DNA of 64,000 bases from contig JACSVZ010000007.1 of the NCBI GenBank assembly GCA_014706295.1, positions 62,756,441 through 62,820,440 of the forward strand. The letters are read 5' to 3'. Under the pieces are notes generated by a model. It ran no database searches. It worked only from the letters and a program-made list of their open reading frames with translations, and had not been told where the DNA came from. Shown piece by piece: positions 1 to 13,100 of the stretch. Source of the DNA: Lycocorax pyrrhopterus obiensis. Taxonomy: Eukaryota > Chordata > Aves > Passeriformes > Paradisaeidae. Made by a program: the position numbers and the translations under genes. The number at the start of each line of letters is the position of its first letter. Position 1 is the stretch's first letter.

Positions 1-94
1 CGTGTAAGGGAAGCAGGAAGAGCTGGAAGCTCTGCTCTGGCAACATCCCAGCTTCAGGGCTGCATCCAGGTTTGGAGTCCAAAATGAGAGGGAT

Positions 95-540
95 GTGGAG
101 ATGCTGGAACGAGTCCGGAGAGGCCACAGAGATGCTCCAAGGGCTGGGGCCCCTCTGGTCTGGAGCCAGGCTGGGAAAACTGGGGGTGTTCACCTGGAGA
201 AGGCTCCAGGGAGACCTCAGAGCCTAAAAGGGCTCCAGGAGAGCTGGAGAGGGACTGGGGACAAGGGATGGAGGGACAGGACACAGAGAATGGCGTCCCA
301 CTGCCAGGGGGCAGGGATAGATGGGATATTGGGAAGGAATTCCTGGCTGGGAGGCCCTGGCACAGGGTGCCCAGAGAAGCTGTGGCTGCCCCTGGATCCC
401 TGGCAGTGTCCAGGGCCAGGTTGGAAGGGACTTGGAGCAGCCTGGGACAGTGGAAGGTGTCCCTGCCCATGGCAGGGAGTTGGAATGAGATGAGTTTTAG
501 GGTCCCTTCCAACCCAAACCTGAATCCTGGGCTTCTGTAA
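95..540 (+). mobile_element. CR1 LINE 3' end, long copy (POLE2 intron 1)
   Basis: Alignable by eye with the copies at 21.7 kb and 48.6 kb. It runs from the GGAGAGGCC block through the typical GGGATATTGGGAAGGAATTC and CCCTGCCCATGGCAGG blocks to CCCTTCCAACCCAAACC. This is one of the longest copies of this family in the window. Confidence 0.85.
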
Positions 541-754
541 TTAGAGGGTCAGAGAACCTGACATGGAGAAAATGTGGAGGATTTGGGTTTATTTAGCCTC
601 AAGAAGGGAAGACTCATGAGGAGCTAATCCCAGTCTTCCTAAAAGTGAGAAGTGTTCTCAGAGTTGCACAGTGACACGGCAAGATGCAACGGGCACAAGC
701 TTAATTTATTTCTTCATTGTAATACTAATTAAACTTTGAAGTTGGTGGAGTAGA

Positions 755-895
755 GAAGTGGTGGAATCTCCCTCACTGGAAATACTCAAGGCTTGGCTCC
801 ATGGGGCCCTGGACAGCATAACCCAAGCGCTGCTTTCAGGAGAAGGTTGGACCACATGGTCTCCAGAATTCCCTTCCAACATGCAATTTTTTGTA
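755..895 (+). mobile_element. older CR1 3' fragment
   Basis: Diverged classic CR1 tail: GGTGGAATCTCC, then GGTTGGACCACATGGTCTCC and CCTTCCAACATGCAAT. More decayed than its neighbours. Confidence 0.6.
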
Positions 896-1109
896 TGAAG
901 CTGAGGTTCTCCACTTCTTTTCCCTGACATTTTCAATCCCAATGGTTTTTTTCTTTGAGCTAAACCAGTGAGCTATTATGCAGTGCTAATTGTTTGTACT
1001 TTTTAACCACGAGCCATGTGGTGATGATGTGCACACCTGCCAAAATCAGCACAGTTTGTGTAAACTATTGAATATTAATTGCTTTTTGTGCTTTCTCTTC
1101 TGGGATTAG

Positions 1110-4100
1110 GGATGCCCTGAAGTATCTCACTGAAGCTTTTCAGTCCACCAGTGAAGGAGAACTAGACGATGTACTTGAAAATGTCATCGATGCAGTTGAA
1201 AAACAACCTTGTAAGTAAACAATTTCTTTTTCTTAAGCAAGTTTTCCTGGCATTTCTGATGTTATCTAGACAAAGACAGTTACTGGCAGCAGAGGCACTG
1301 AGGTGTCATTGCAGTGTAAGGGGCTGACGGAGATAAATGTATTTGTTGGCCTTTTATTTTGGTTAAACACTGAAGTTTGCAATGTCAGCAGAAGGCATTT
1401 GTGCCATTTAAAGAGTTGGCAGTGTAGAATATCCTGACTTTTCCAAGAGTAGTAGAATTTTTTAGTGACAGTTACTGAAAGTTTGTACGGACATCGTTGT
1501 ACCTGAAACTGTGATTTTAAACATTAAAATGGAGAGAGACTATTTACGTGAGCATGGAATGATGGGACACAGGGAATGGCTTCCCACTGCCAGAGGGCAG
1601 GGTTTGGTGGGATATTGGGAAGGAATTCTTCCCTGTGAGGGTGGTGAGACCTTCAAACGAATTTCAATTCAGTTTAAATCCATAAAAACAACAATGTGCC
1701 TATCTCCAAAGTTCTGTTGGAATACTTAGGGCAGCAATCCGTGTGATAATGTTCTGGGACCAAATTAACCTCCAGAATGTGAAAGCTCAGCTCTAACACA
1801 TTTGTGATATATTTGGCAGCTTTGCATAAACTGTAATTGTCTTGTTCTCCATGTTTAGGGAATTCAGGGTGGGCACAGTGTGTGTGTATTTTTTTTCCTA
1901 GGAATGTGTCCTTTTGGTGGCAATATGAAGTGATCCTTCTGTAAAACAGTGTGTGCCATTAGCTTACGGAAAACATTCTTATTTGTGTGTGTTCCTCTGA
2001 GGAGACTCAACCATTTCATGTGAAATCTTTCAGACCTGCTTCCTTCCTTGCTGCAGTTTTAATCCTCGGGATTTTTCTTTTCCAGTGTCATCCAATATGA
2101 TTGAGCAGCCCACAGTGGAAGCAGCTGTCCAGGAATGCAGCCGGGCCCCGGATGAGGCGATGTAGGGTGACATTATAAATTTTACTGGAGGTTCTGGGAG
2201 CTGGTGTCATTTCCTTATTCCTCCTGGGGAAATGAATGCCAGGCATTTTCTGCAGTGCTCCACGTGTAGTCACTGCTCTGTGCTTTTGTCTTCCTGGTGC
2301 TGCCTTTGCTCCAGGTTCCTGCTTGGAGCGTTTGTTCTCATGGATGGGCCTCCAGGGGGTTCTAAATAGAATCTGACGTTCTGGAATTCAGCTGCTGGGG
2401 TTGTGTGTTGTGTGTGATACAGGTTGAATATTAACCAATACTTCAGTCCATGCCTTTATTTGCTTTGCTCTACATGAAAGTTCTCTCAGGTTGGTTTTGT
2501 GCCTTTCTTTTCTGAAAGCACTTTGGAAAAGTTTTCCTCTGGGGTGCCCGTTCCTGCTTTTTTGTTTAGCTTTTTGAAGCCCTGATTGATTTCCCTTCTG
2601 TGATAACAAAGTGTGGAGGAATTACTGGAGTTTCTGAGAACTTTGTGATCCTGATGGATGTGTTTCCTTTAGTGTTCACATCATGATGCAGAGCATGAAA
2701 AGAGATGGTTTGCTGGGCATGTCAATTAGATACTGTCAGCCCACAGCCTCTCAGGATGGAGAGAATTTGGTTTTAACTTTGCTCCTTGTCGTTGGAATCT
2801 TTATGATGCAGATGGTTTGAGCGTGATTTTTCTTTGTGGTGCTTTTTTATACTTAATGTATTTTTTTTTCTGCTCCAGAAGTGAAGAGAAATCTGTATGT
2901 ACAGATTCTCAGTGCAGAGTGCTGAAGGGAAAAGCTCTACAGATCACAGGGACAAGTCTTTTAAATTATTTAACTAGAAGATGCAGGAGAAAATAGGATA
3001 GAAAATGGAATAGAAAATAGAATGATTCAGGAGAAATGGTGATGGTAGTGAGCAAAACAAATGTCATTTTATCCAACATATTTGTTAGTTTGTTTCATCC
3101 CCTTCTTGGAATCACAGAATGGTTTGGTTGGAAGATAACATCCAGTTAATGCTGTAACTGTTCTTATTTCAGAGAAAATGTTTTCAACATTATTGGAGCC
3201 TTTGACATCCCACGTTATGTCTATAATTCAGAAAGAAAGAAGTTCCTGCCGTAAGTCTCCCATATTTTGAGTTTCAAGCACTTCTTGTTTTAAGAACAAA
3301 GCCTCTATTTCTATAGGATAAGTCTGTTTTTAATCTTTCCCTCTTGGGTCTGTTCAACTGAAGCCTGAGTGAGAAAGTAATAAATGTTTAAGACCATAAA
3401 CCAAGTTTATGCCACTTAGTGAATAAAAAAGAAAGTAAGGCTAAGGACATACATCACTAAAGGTAGTTTGGGGTTGTTTTTTTTCTCACATTGGGCTGTT
3501 TAAATTTATTTTTTTAATAAATTTGGTCTGTCTGTTGCCTGGATTTATTTTTCAGTCTGTATCCTGCAGCTCCCTGAAGCCCTGGGGGGTTTCTAAGGAG
3601 AGCTCCAAATGGTAAAAAAGAAAAATGAGGAGCAGCTGGTGATTCTGGAGGTTGGAGAAACTGGAGGAATAATGCATTTGTTCCCAACTGCTTAAAGGCA
3701 TTACTGCTTTTTTAAAAATTGATTTCTGCAGAGGCCTCTTTGGGTGGAAGGATAAATCTCAAAGCCTGTGAGTTAGAGGGGAACGAAATGGATGTAGAAA
3801 TGCAGAAACCCAGGATCCTGAGCAGGAGCATCCCTCATGGAGTACCTAAATCATGGTGTAGCTTTTGCATCCTCCCAGACCTTTTAGATCAACAAGTCAT
3901 TTTTATGTGTGGAATGTCCCTTTTTAAAAATGATGATTGTGTTAAACTCCTTGCAGCCTGTCCATGACTGACCTCCCTGGGCCCAGTTTATTTGGGACTG
4001 CCAGAGACAAGGCAGAGCTGTTCCGGGAGCGCTACGCCATCCTCCAGCAGGTCAGGAATCTCTGCAGGTGTCCACAGGGATGTATCCTACATCTCCTTCC

Positions 4101-7100
4101 AAAAATACATTGTGCTATTGCACCCCCCTGCCTCATAAACTCTCTGCCTTCCAGGTTGGCACAAATAACTCCTTTTAGCAGCATTACAGATGCTTTCATG
4201 ACACACGTTTTTTTAGGCTTAGTGTTATTATCTGGTGTTATTGATCATCTGTTTCTTAGAAGCAAATTCTTGTCAAAAGGACTGAATTATTAAAAGTTGC
4301 TGGATGAAATAGGGTAAAAACTTTATGAAGTGTTTTGCATAGTGGTTGTAGCAAACTGGCTTTTTGACAGTGCTCATTTATTTTTAAGCTGAATCACTTC
4401 AATTTTGGTTTCTGCAGAGGACTCACAGACATGAGCTGTTCACTCCTTCACCAGTTGTTGCTCATCCTGATGACAGCAAGAGCAAATTCCAGGTAAAAAA
4501 TGGAATTCTTTTCAGTTTTAATCCAAATAATCACAGCAGTTCTTTATGTTAGCAGCCCTTATTGGGAATCTTCTCCCAAGCCCTGTTCAGAAATATGGCT
4601 CTGATGTTTGTAACGAGCCTGTATCCTCTGGTAGCTCCCTTGTGTGTTTATTTAAAACCATGTCCTGTGTGGGGCTTTGTCTTGCTGGGGAAAAGGCACC
4701 TGGGGAGTTTGATTTAATTCTGATTGGATTCTTTGCCTTTGATCCCAGCTAAAGACAATAGAAACTCTCTTGGGCAATACAGCTAAAGTGGGAGAAGTGA
4801 TTGTGCTTGGGATGATCACTCAGCTCAAGGAGGTGAGTTGCTTTTTATTGTGGAGTCTCTGGTCACTGCTCACTCAGTGCTATAATAAATTAAAAAATGA
4901 GAAAACTTAAATATCTCACGTTTGTCCCATTCTAAGAGACTTTCCCACGAGCAGTTGGTGCCAGTGTGTGTGGAAAATGTCTTTGTCTTCTCACTACAAA
5001 ATTTTTATGTCAGCAACCAGAAGCAGTCAGGATTTTTTGGCATGTCCCTTCTTGAAGGCTGGAGCTTCCAGTGGCTGTGTTGGGACTTGCCAGTGCCCTG
5101 GACTGGGATTTTAGGGAGGGGTGCACCAGCAATCCCAACTGCAGCAGCTCCCAGGGAAGCTGCTGAGATCCACTTATTATAAACTACATTATTTCCAGTT
5201 CTTGCCACCTTAAAACATTAAAACCAGCCAAATTATTTCTAAATGCTGACTGATAGATGCTTCTGATTGGAGCATTTGTGTGTTTGGGTGTATTTTGCTT
5301 TATTAATGAATCCTGTTTTTTAGGGGAAATTTTTCCTAGAAGACCCCACAGGAGTGGTCCAGCTAGACCTTAGTAAAGCAATATCCTTTTCCTGTGATGG
5401 AAGAGCTGGAGGAATTTCCTGCAGACCTGCAGAATTTTAAATTGAACAGTAAATCAATGCTGACCATTAAAAATTACATATTGAGGGTTGCAGCTCTGTC
5501 TTTCTCCTTCATTTCCAACTCCTTGGCTGCTGCAGCTCCTGCCTTTCTCTTGGACATGGTCAGTGTTCCTCCCCATGGAAGCAGAGCCTGTTCCTGTCTG
5601 TGGGCTCTCTCTGGACTTACCTGCTCAGGTACCAGGGAATTTCCAGGCTCTTCGGGCAGCCTGTGAACTTTCAGTGCTGTCCAAATCTATTACACCAGCC
5701 GGAAAGCAAATTTTGGCTAAAAAGCCTACTTTAAGTCTAAGAAAAATACATTCCTTAACCTTCCTGCACCAGTTCCACAGTGGGTTATATACTGAATCCT
5801 GCTTTGTTTTGGCAGAAGGTAAAGCAGACTGGGGTTTGGGGTTTTTTTAGCTTGTAATAAATTATTCTGTTAAAGCTGTGGCTGCCAGATGTGGCTGAGC
5901 AGACAAATCTCATGTTGGTGACCATCAGTGAGTCTGTGAGTGAGATTTTTGGCCCTCAGCTTTTGCTGTGACCCCGTGGGCTCTGGAGGCAGAGAGCAGG
6001 AACTGGAGGGTGTTGGGGCATGTGAGGGTCTGGAGCAGCTTTGAGGATTGGCCCCAGCCTGGCTCCAGAATGCTTGGAGAAGTTATGACTGGATTAGGAA
6101 GACAGCCTAGAATAACCAAAGGAATGATTTAACAATCTGAAAATGCTGCTTTGTGCTGGCAAAGCTTTGGTCCTTTAATGAGGCTTCTCATTAGGATGAT
6201 GTAAGAGCTTGCAGTTTTGGAGCCTTGTTTTAGCGAAAAAAAAGGCTATTTCTGTATGTGGAATGTTCCTCTGGGCAAGATACATAATTTCAGTCTGTTT
6301 TCTAGTGTGTTTTGTGTTTGAAATAAGAGAGTAAGCAGAAGTTGGGAGCAGAAAGGAGAGTGGGGATAAATATTACCCTGTTCCTTCTGTTCCTGACAGT
6401 GGGATGGTCCTTGAGACACGGGGATCCTTCCAGGACAGGGCCAGCAGAACCATTCCTGTTCCCCTGCATTCCTCCCTGGTTGGGTTGAGGGGGTTGTCGA
6501 TGTGCCTGTGCAGCAAATCCATTCAGAGAAATGTCTGGGGTTAGAAAATGTCGTTTTCTTGCTGAGCCCTTTTTCCATCCGGATCATTCCGTGGTCTGGT
6601 TCTGGGACTGGAGCTACCACAAGAGAGGGATTGATGGAGGCTGGGACTGGCAGTGCAGCACAGCTGCCAGCTCTCTGACTAATGTCTAGGACATGATGCT
6701 GTTAGAAGAACTTAAGGGTTATTTTGCTGTTCCAAATCCTCTTAGGTTGGTATGAAGATGAAGTTTTTCATGTGAACGCTTTTGGATTTCCACCCACTGA
6801 GCCTTCTGCTACCACGAGGTATAAAACTGACTTTTGGCAGCCTCACCCCATGTTTTCTTATGGGTTTCTAAGTAAGATCATTGTTATTTCATAATTTCTC
6901 TGACATTCAAGTATGTTATTCTTCCTCCTCCCCGAATGCTTTAAAATAAATATAAATTTAAGGAAGCAATTCTGGGACTTACAGGCACTAAAGCCTGTAG
7001 TGCTGGCAGAAAAACCCTTCCAAAGGCCTTTGGGTTCTGCAAATGAATGGAAATTGGGATGTCAGCCCTTCTCAATTGCAAAGCCAGGTAACTGTTACGT

Positions 7101-10100
7101 GGGAATAATAAATTCCTTGTTGCTGAAAGAATGGATCCCTGGGATAGTGGAAGGTGTCCCTGCCCATGGCAGGGGCCGGAATGCGATGAGCTTTAAGGTC
7201 CCTTCCAACCCAAACCATTCTGGGATTCTAACTGGAGCGTTTTAATAATGCAGAGCCTTCTATGGGAATATAAACTTCTTTGGAGGGCCTTCTTCATCTT
7301 CAGTAAAGGCTTCTGCAAAGCTGAAGCAGCTGGAGGAGGAGAATGAAGATGCCATGTTTGTGTTCGTCTCCGACGTGTGGCTGGACCAAGCAGAAGTGCT
7401 GGAAAAGCTTCACACGATGTTTTCGGGTAGGTGAGAATTGCTTTCACTCTGAACCTTGTGTTCATAATTTGTTTCCATCAATTCTTAGTACCAGTAGTGT
7501 TTTGACCAGTAACCATTTTCTGGGCTGTGACAAGAACGTTTCCCTTGCTCCTAAAAGTTCTTCCTGGGCTTAGTTTAAAGACAGCTCCTTGGTTCAGAGA
7601 GATGAACGTTGCTTCCCACTGCCAGAGGGCAGGGTTAGATGGGATATTGGGAAGGAATTCCTGGCTGGGAGGGTGGGGAGGGGCTGGGATGGAATTCCCA
7701 GAGAAGCTGTGGCTGCCCCAACCCTGAAAGTGTCCCAGGCCGGGTTGGACGGAGCTTGGAGCAGCCTGGGATAGTGGGAGGTGTCCCTGCCCATGGCAGG
7801 GGTGGGACTGGATGGGATTTAAGGTTCCTTCCCACCCAAAGCATTCCAGGATTCCCTGATTAGTAATGTTGATGACATTGGGAAAACAAGCATCTATGAA
7901 TTGCTTCTTTGTATTGCAGCAGTTTTGGAACAGCCTGTCCCTTCTGCCTCAGGCAGAGTGGAAGTGTGAGAGAGTGACTGCTTTAAAAACAACCCAGAAT
8001 TCAGGGTGGGAAACTGCTCCTCACTTGAAGGGAGCTGGACACAAATTAGCACAGTCACGCAGAAGTTACAAAACCAGTTCAGGATCTGCATCAGAACGGG
8101 CAAATCCTTGGGGCAAACTGGGCCTGCCCCAAGACTGCAGGTGCTGAGGGGATGAAGGGACTTTGGTCAGTGAGATTCGTGTGCTGAACTCACCTGGCAA
8201 AGATGCAAACCTTGCATTTGCTATTTTGAGACGTGATAACCTTCATAATTATAAACTAAATGAGCAGCTGAGGGGGAGAGCATGGAAAAATATTGATGAG
8301 CCATTTCTCTGGTCTAAGCAATTCTGTTCTATTTACCAGCCCCTTTGAAAACCAGTGAAGTAAATCCAAGTGTGATGCTGTGTGCTAGGAAAATGGAGAG
8401 TAACTGGGATGTGAGATGAATGCCTGAGTAGCTGTTTCTATTTTTATTTCAGGGATGGCAATCAGGTTTCTTTTTTCCCTGTTTTGCTCTGAAGCGGGTG
8501 ATGAGTGAGGTTGGGAGCACTCAGACTGCTCAGGCAATTCCAGTTACTGTTGCTTTGTAATGCCAAAAGGGGAATTAAATGTTGGGAGAGGCCTTGAACT
8601 GGAATGATCATGGAGGTTGACAGCAATCCATTGCTGCCTGCTTGCTGTTTTCCTCTTGAAGGGAATAATGCATTTTTAAATGGCATTATTTATTAGAATT
8701 GCACTTTGTATAATTCTCTGACTGGGTCAGTAGTTGGATACACACCAACAATGCTGGGACTCAGCCTGGAAATGACAGAGGGCTCCCTCAAAGTGACATT
8801 TGTACATTGCCATCACCTTTTTAAGCTAAAAACAGCCCGTATCAAGCAAATCAGTCAGGTGTATTAATAGCAGCAGAGCTTGAAGTGCTGTCCCAGTCCC
8901 TGCTTTTCATGGAATGGGCTGAGTGAGTGCTGGAAGATGCTGAAGTGAATGGATACACTCCCAGATCCTCTCTTTTCCCAGGTTATTCCTCTGCACCTCC
9001 CACCTGCTTTTTCTTCTGTGGAAATTTTTCATCTGCGCCATATGGAAAGAATCAAATCCAGTCCCTGAAAGGTAGGGAAGTCTTTGTAAACAGCCAGACA
9101 TGTGCATTTAATTAAAATAATGATGGCAAACAAACGAAGAGAGCAGAGAATAAACCCTTCTTTTTTAAGTGCTCTCCAGTAGAGGGGCGATTCATCCAAG
9201 CTGTGTTTGTTTCTAACCAGGTGTTGTGTCCTGTTTTTCCCTGACTCCAGGTTCTTTGAAGGCTCTGGCAGATATTATATGTGAATATCCCAGCATCCAT
9301 AAAAGGTACAGAGCGAGGCGAAATCTGTTTATTTTGTGAAGCCTTTAATTACTTTAAGAAGCTGAGAGTTAAACCTATTTTCTCTGTCTCGTGAGCCAGC
9401 TGTGATCAGATAACAAGCTGGTTTTGTAACAGGCCTGCAGGTTTGTTTTGGGAGCAGGGTAAGTCTGATTTTATCTAAAATAGCTTGGGCATGGAAACTG
9501 CTAATGAGGGAGCCAAGGTCTCTCCCTGGAATACTTTCCTGATCTCTGAATTCAGAACACCAGACCTAGTTTTTAGGATCAGTTTATGTAAAAGAGGTTT
9601 GTTGAACTTTTTTTTTTTTTTTTGCAGTAGTCGATTTGTGTTTGTCCCTGGTCCTGAAGATCCCGGTCCTGGTTCTATTTTACCAAGGTCAGTTTGCTTC
9701 AATTCCTCAAATCTTGGAATTTTCAGTTCAGTAGTTAAAGAAGGAAAGAGTTTTTGTTGATACATCTGCTGCTATTTATTTCAGACCCCCCCTGGCTGAG
9801 AATATCACTCAGGAATTCAAACAGCTGGTGCCTTTTTCAGTTTTCACCACAAATCCCTGCAGGTAACCATGTAACTGCTATTTTTTTTATTAATTTTTTT
9901 TTTTTACTAAATTTTACAAATACCATTTTCAAAACCTATAAATTATGAGAAAAATTGCCTTAAATTTTTCAAATTAATAGAATTCTTCATTTGCATTAAT
10001 TGTAACTAGCTTTAAACACATGAAGGCATCAATAAATCAATGATGAAAGGAAGTAGTGCTGAAAAAAATGGATACTGAGTATAAAAATCCTGCCCAAAAG

Positions 10101-13100
10101 CATCATGTTTTTTCTGAATCAGACGGGAAAGTTTTACTTTAATTCAAATTGCTTTTCTCACTTGTCTGTGTTAGAGGAAGATTGACTTTATAATGCATCT
10201 TCCTCATTTTTAGGTTAACTTTATTGAATTTCACTGCTGTTTTCCACTCAGGATTCAATACTGCACCCAAGAAATAATTATTTTTCGGGAAGATTTGGTC
10301 AACAAAATGTGCAGGAACTGTGTTCACTTCCCAAACAGCAACATGGACATTCCCAACCATGTGAGTGAGTCGTGTTCACCACTTTTTGCCAAGATTTTTG
10401 ATTTTATTGATCAGCAGGGCTGGATTTTGGGGGCTCTGATCTCCATTCTCACAACCTATTGCACGAGTAACCCAGAGGGGTTTGAAGAAGGATTTATATA
10501 TTTAGTACTCTTACTTTTCTTTACATTTTGACAGCAAAATAACTCAAACCAGGATACTTTTAGGTGTTATTGAGTCGTTCTGTCCCACTGCAGCTGCCCT
10601 GGAACGCAGAACTTCAGAGCAGCCAACTGTGTGTGCACCAACCCTCAATGTCCTGCCAAGAAACACTTGATTCCTAAAGGCAAATTTTAATACAAATTAC
10701 CATTTTTTAAAGGTTTGATCAGCTACCCAGTGCCATTTGCTCTAGTAAAGCAGCAGGTCACTTTCTCTAAAATTCATCTGCTTGCTTTGTCTCCTCACTG
10801 GAAATTGAAATCCTGCTTCTCACACATCAGCACAGCTCTCTGGGTTATGGTTCCACTCAATGAATCCCCAGCAGGAGCTGATGGGATTTACTGATATCGT
10901 TGGATGAGAACGATCCAGGTAGTCCTGGCTCATTGCAGTGATGGATGGAGTCTGGTTTTATTTATTTTACTGTGATTTTTTTTTGTTTGCTTGACTCAGA
11001 AAGTTGTTTTAGTTCAGTGTCTCTGTGAGCACCCCGTGGATCCTGAGGTACCTTGGTTTTGTGGGCGCATTTGCATTCCTGACACTTCCCTGGCCTCATA
11101 CAGGGCTTTCCAGGAAGGAATCAGGAAGGAAATGTAGAATTGCAACACTTTCTACAGGTTGTTTTTTGCATACTCCACTTTTTCTCTGCCTTTTTTTGCC
11201 TATTTTAATTCAGCCATCAGTGGAAAAAAAAAAAAGAGAAATTTTTTCACTAAGAAAGGAAAATCTGGGAATCAAATGATTTCTTCTGTTCAGGGAGAAG
11301 TTTTTAAGTGTGGGTCTTGTGGTTAGCTGGTACTATGAGGAAAGCAATGAAGAAAAAAAACCCTAAAAATGAAAGTTATGGCAATGTTGGTGAGGAGCAA
11401 CAGGTAAATAGATTCTCCTGGAGAGTCTGATTGATGAGATAATTTTGCCATCTTCAAATACTGGCTGATACGTTTTAAAAAGGCCTTTGTGTATTACAAA
11501 CCCCACAATTCAAGAAAGGAAAGACAGTGCTGGAGGAGAATCGTTGGTTTAATCTAGAAATCATTAACAACCAGAAGTAATGAGACACAAAAAACCCCCA
11601 AACATTTCCAGGTTTGTGCTGGTTTGGCCAAAATCCAGTAATATATCCCCTGAGAGAAAACCAGGTTACAACCACCCTTCCCTTACCAGGTTCGGGAAAA
11701 AAAAGGAAATTTTTCCTCGAAGGAAAGTGAAAGAAATAAAAACTATTTATTTAACAAACACACAGGAAAAGGATAATGATGCTAAATAATGAAATGAAAT
11801 CTCTCGCTATAGAGAGAAACCTGGGAAGATTTCAGAGTCCTTCTGGAGGTGTGGTCTCTCTCCTCCTCGGAGCTGGGTCGGTGAGGGGCCACCCCCGGGC
11901 CTCGGGGAAAAATTCTCCCGATGTGTTCTGATGTTGTTGAACAGTCCAGAAGAGAAGAAGGGAAAAAACCAAAGTCCCAGGAAACAAAAGTTCAGCTCTC
12001 TGTCTCACACCGAGAGGGGAAAAGGGAAAAAAAAGCCCAGCTGGGTGAAGGAAAGCGAGCAGGGTGCTCCCTCTGTGTTCCTGCAGCCAGAGAACGCAGA
12101 GGAGTGAAATCTCTGTGTCCTTGAGAAACTGCTTTGAAAAGTTCGTTTGGGTTTTTTCCTCAAGCTCAGTTTAAAGGCACAGAAAAGGCACAAAGTTACT
12201 TTTTGGGCATAGAGCATGATAGGGGATACACATGATAGAGACACCCCAAGACAAGGTTCAAAAAGCTTCTTTATTAACACCCACAATGGCACGTGCAGGG
12301 ATGAACTGGGCTTGCAGAAAACGGTTCAAACCAAGTGTTTGTGGGGTTTTTTTTGCAGTTTGTAAAGACCATTTTATCCCAGGGGCACCTGACCCCGCTG
12401 CCGCTGTACGTCAGCCCCGTGTTCTGGGCCTACGATTACGCCCTGAGGGTTTATCCCGTGCCAGACCTGCTCGTCATCGCTGACAAACACGACCCCTTCA
12501 CTGTCACCAGCAGCGACTGCCTCTGCTTCAACCCCGTAAGATCCCCTGGGCACTCACATCCCAGCTGGCCCTCACTCCCTGCACCCGATTGCACTCACAC
12601 AAGTGTGGTTTTTCCCCCTTTTCCTTCACAGGGTTCGTTTCCCAGAAGTGGATTTTCCTTCAAGGTGTTCTACCCCTCCAACAAGACAGTTGAAGACAGG
12701 TAAATAGATTCTTCTTACGTGCTGACTTTGTGATTATCAGGATAAAATCAGAGGGAACTGGTGATACAAACAGGAAATATTCTTCTTATGTGCTTTCTGA
12801 TTATCAGGATAAAATCACAGGGAATTGGTGATACAAACAGTAAATAGATTCTTCTTACGTGCTGACTTTCGGATTATCAGGATAAAATCAGAGGGAATTG
12901 GTGATATAAACAGTAAATATTCTTCTTATGTGCTTTCTGATTATCAGGATAAAATCAGAGGGAACTGGTGATATAAACAGTAAATATTCTTCTTATGTGC
13001 TCATTGTCAGGATAAAATCAGAGGGAACTGGTGATATAAACAGTAAATATTCTTCTTGTGTGCTGACTTTCTGATTATCAGGATAAAATCACAGGGAATT

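Noticed and set aside
1..1109. POLE2 exon 1
   Set aside because: No ATG-led frame matching the POLE2 N-terminus and no CpG promoter; the stretch is intron with CR1 copies, so exon 1 is outside the window.
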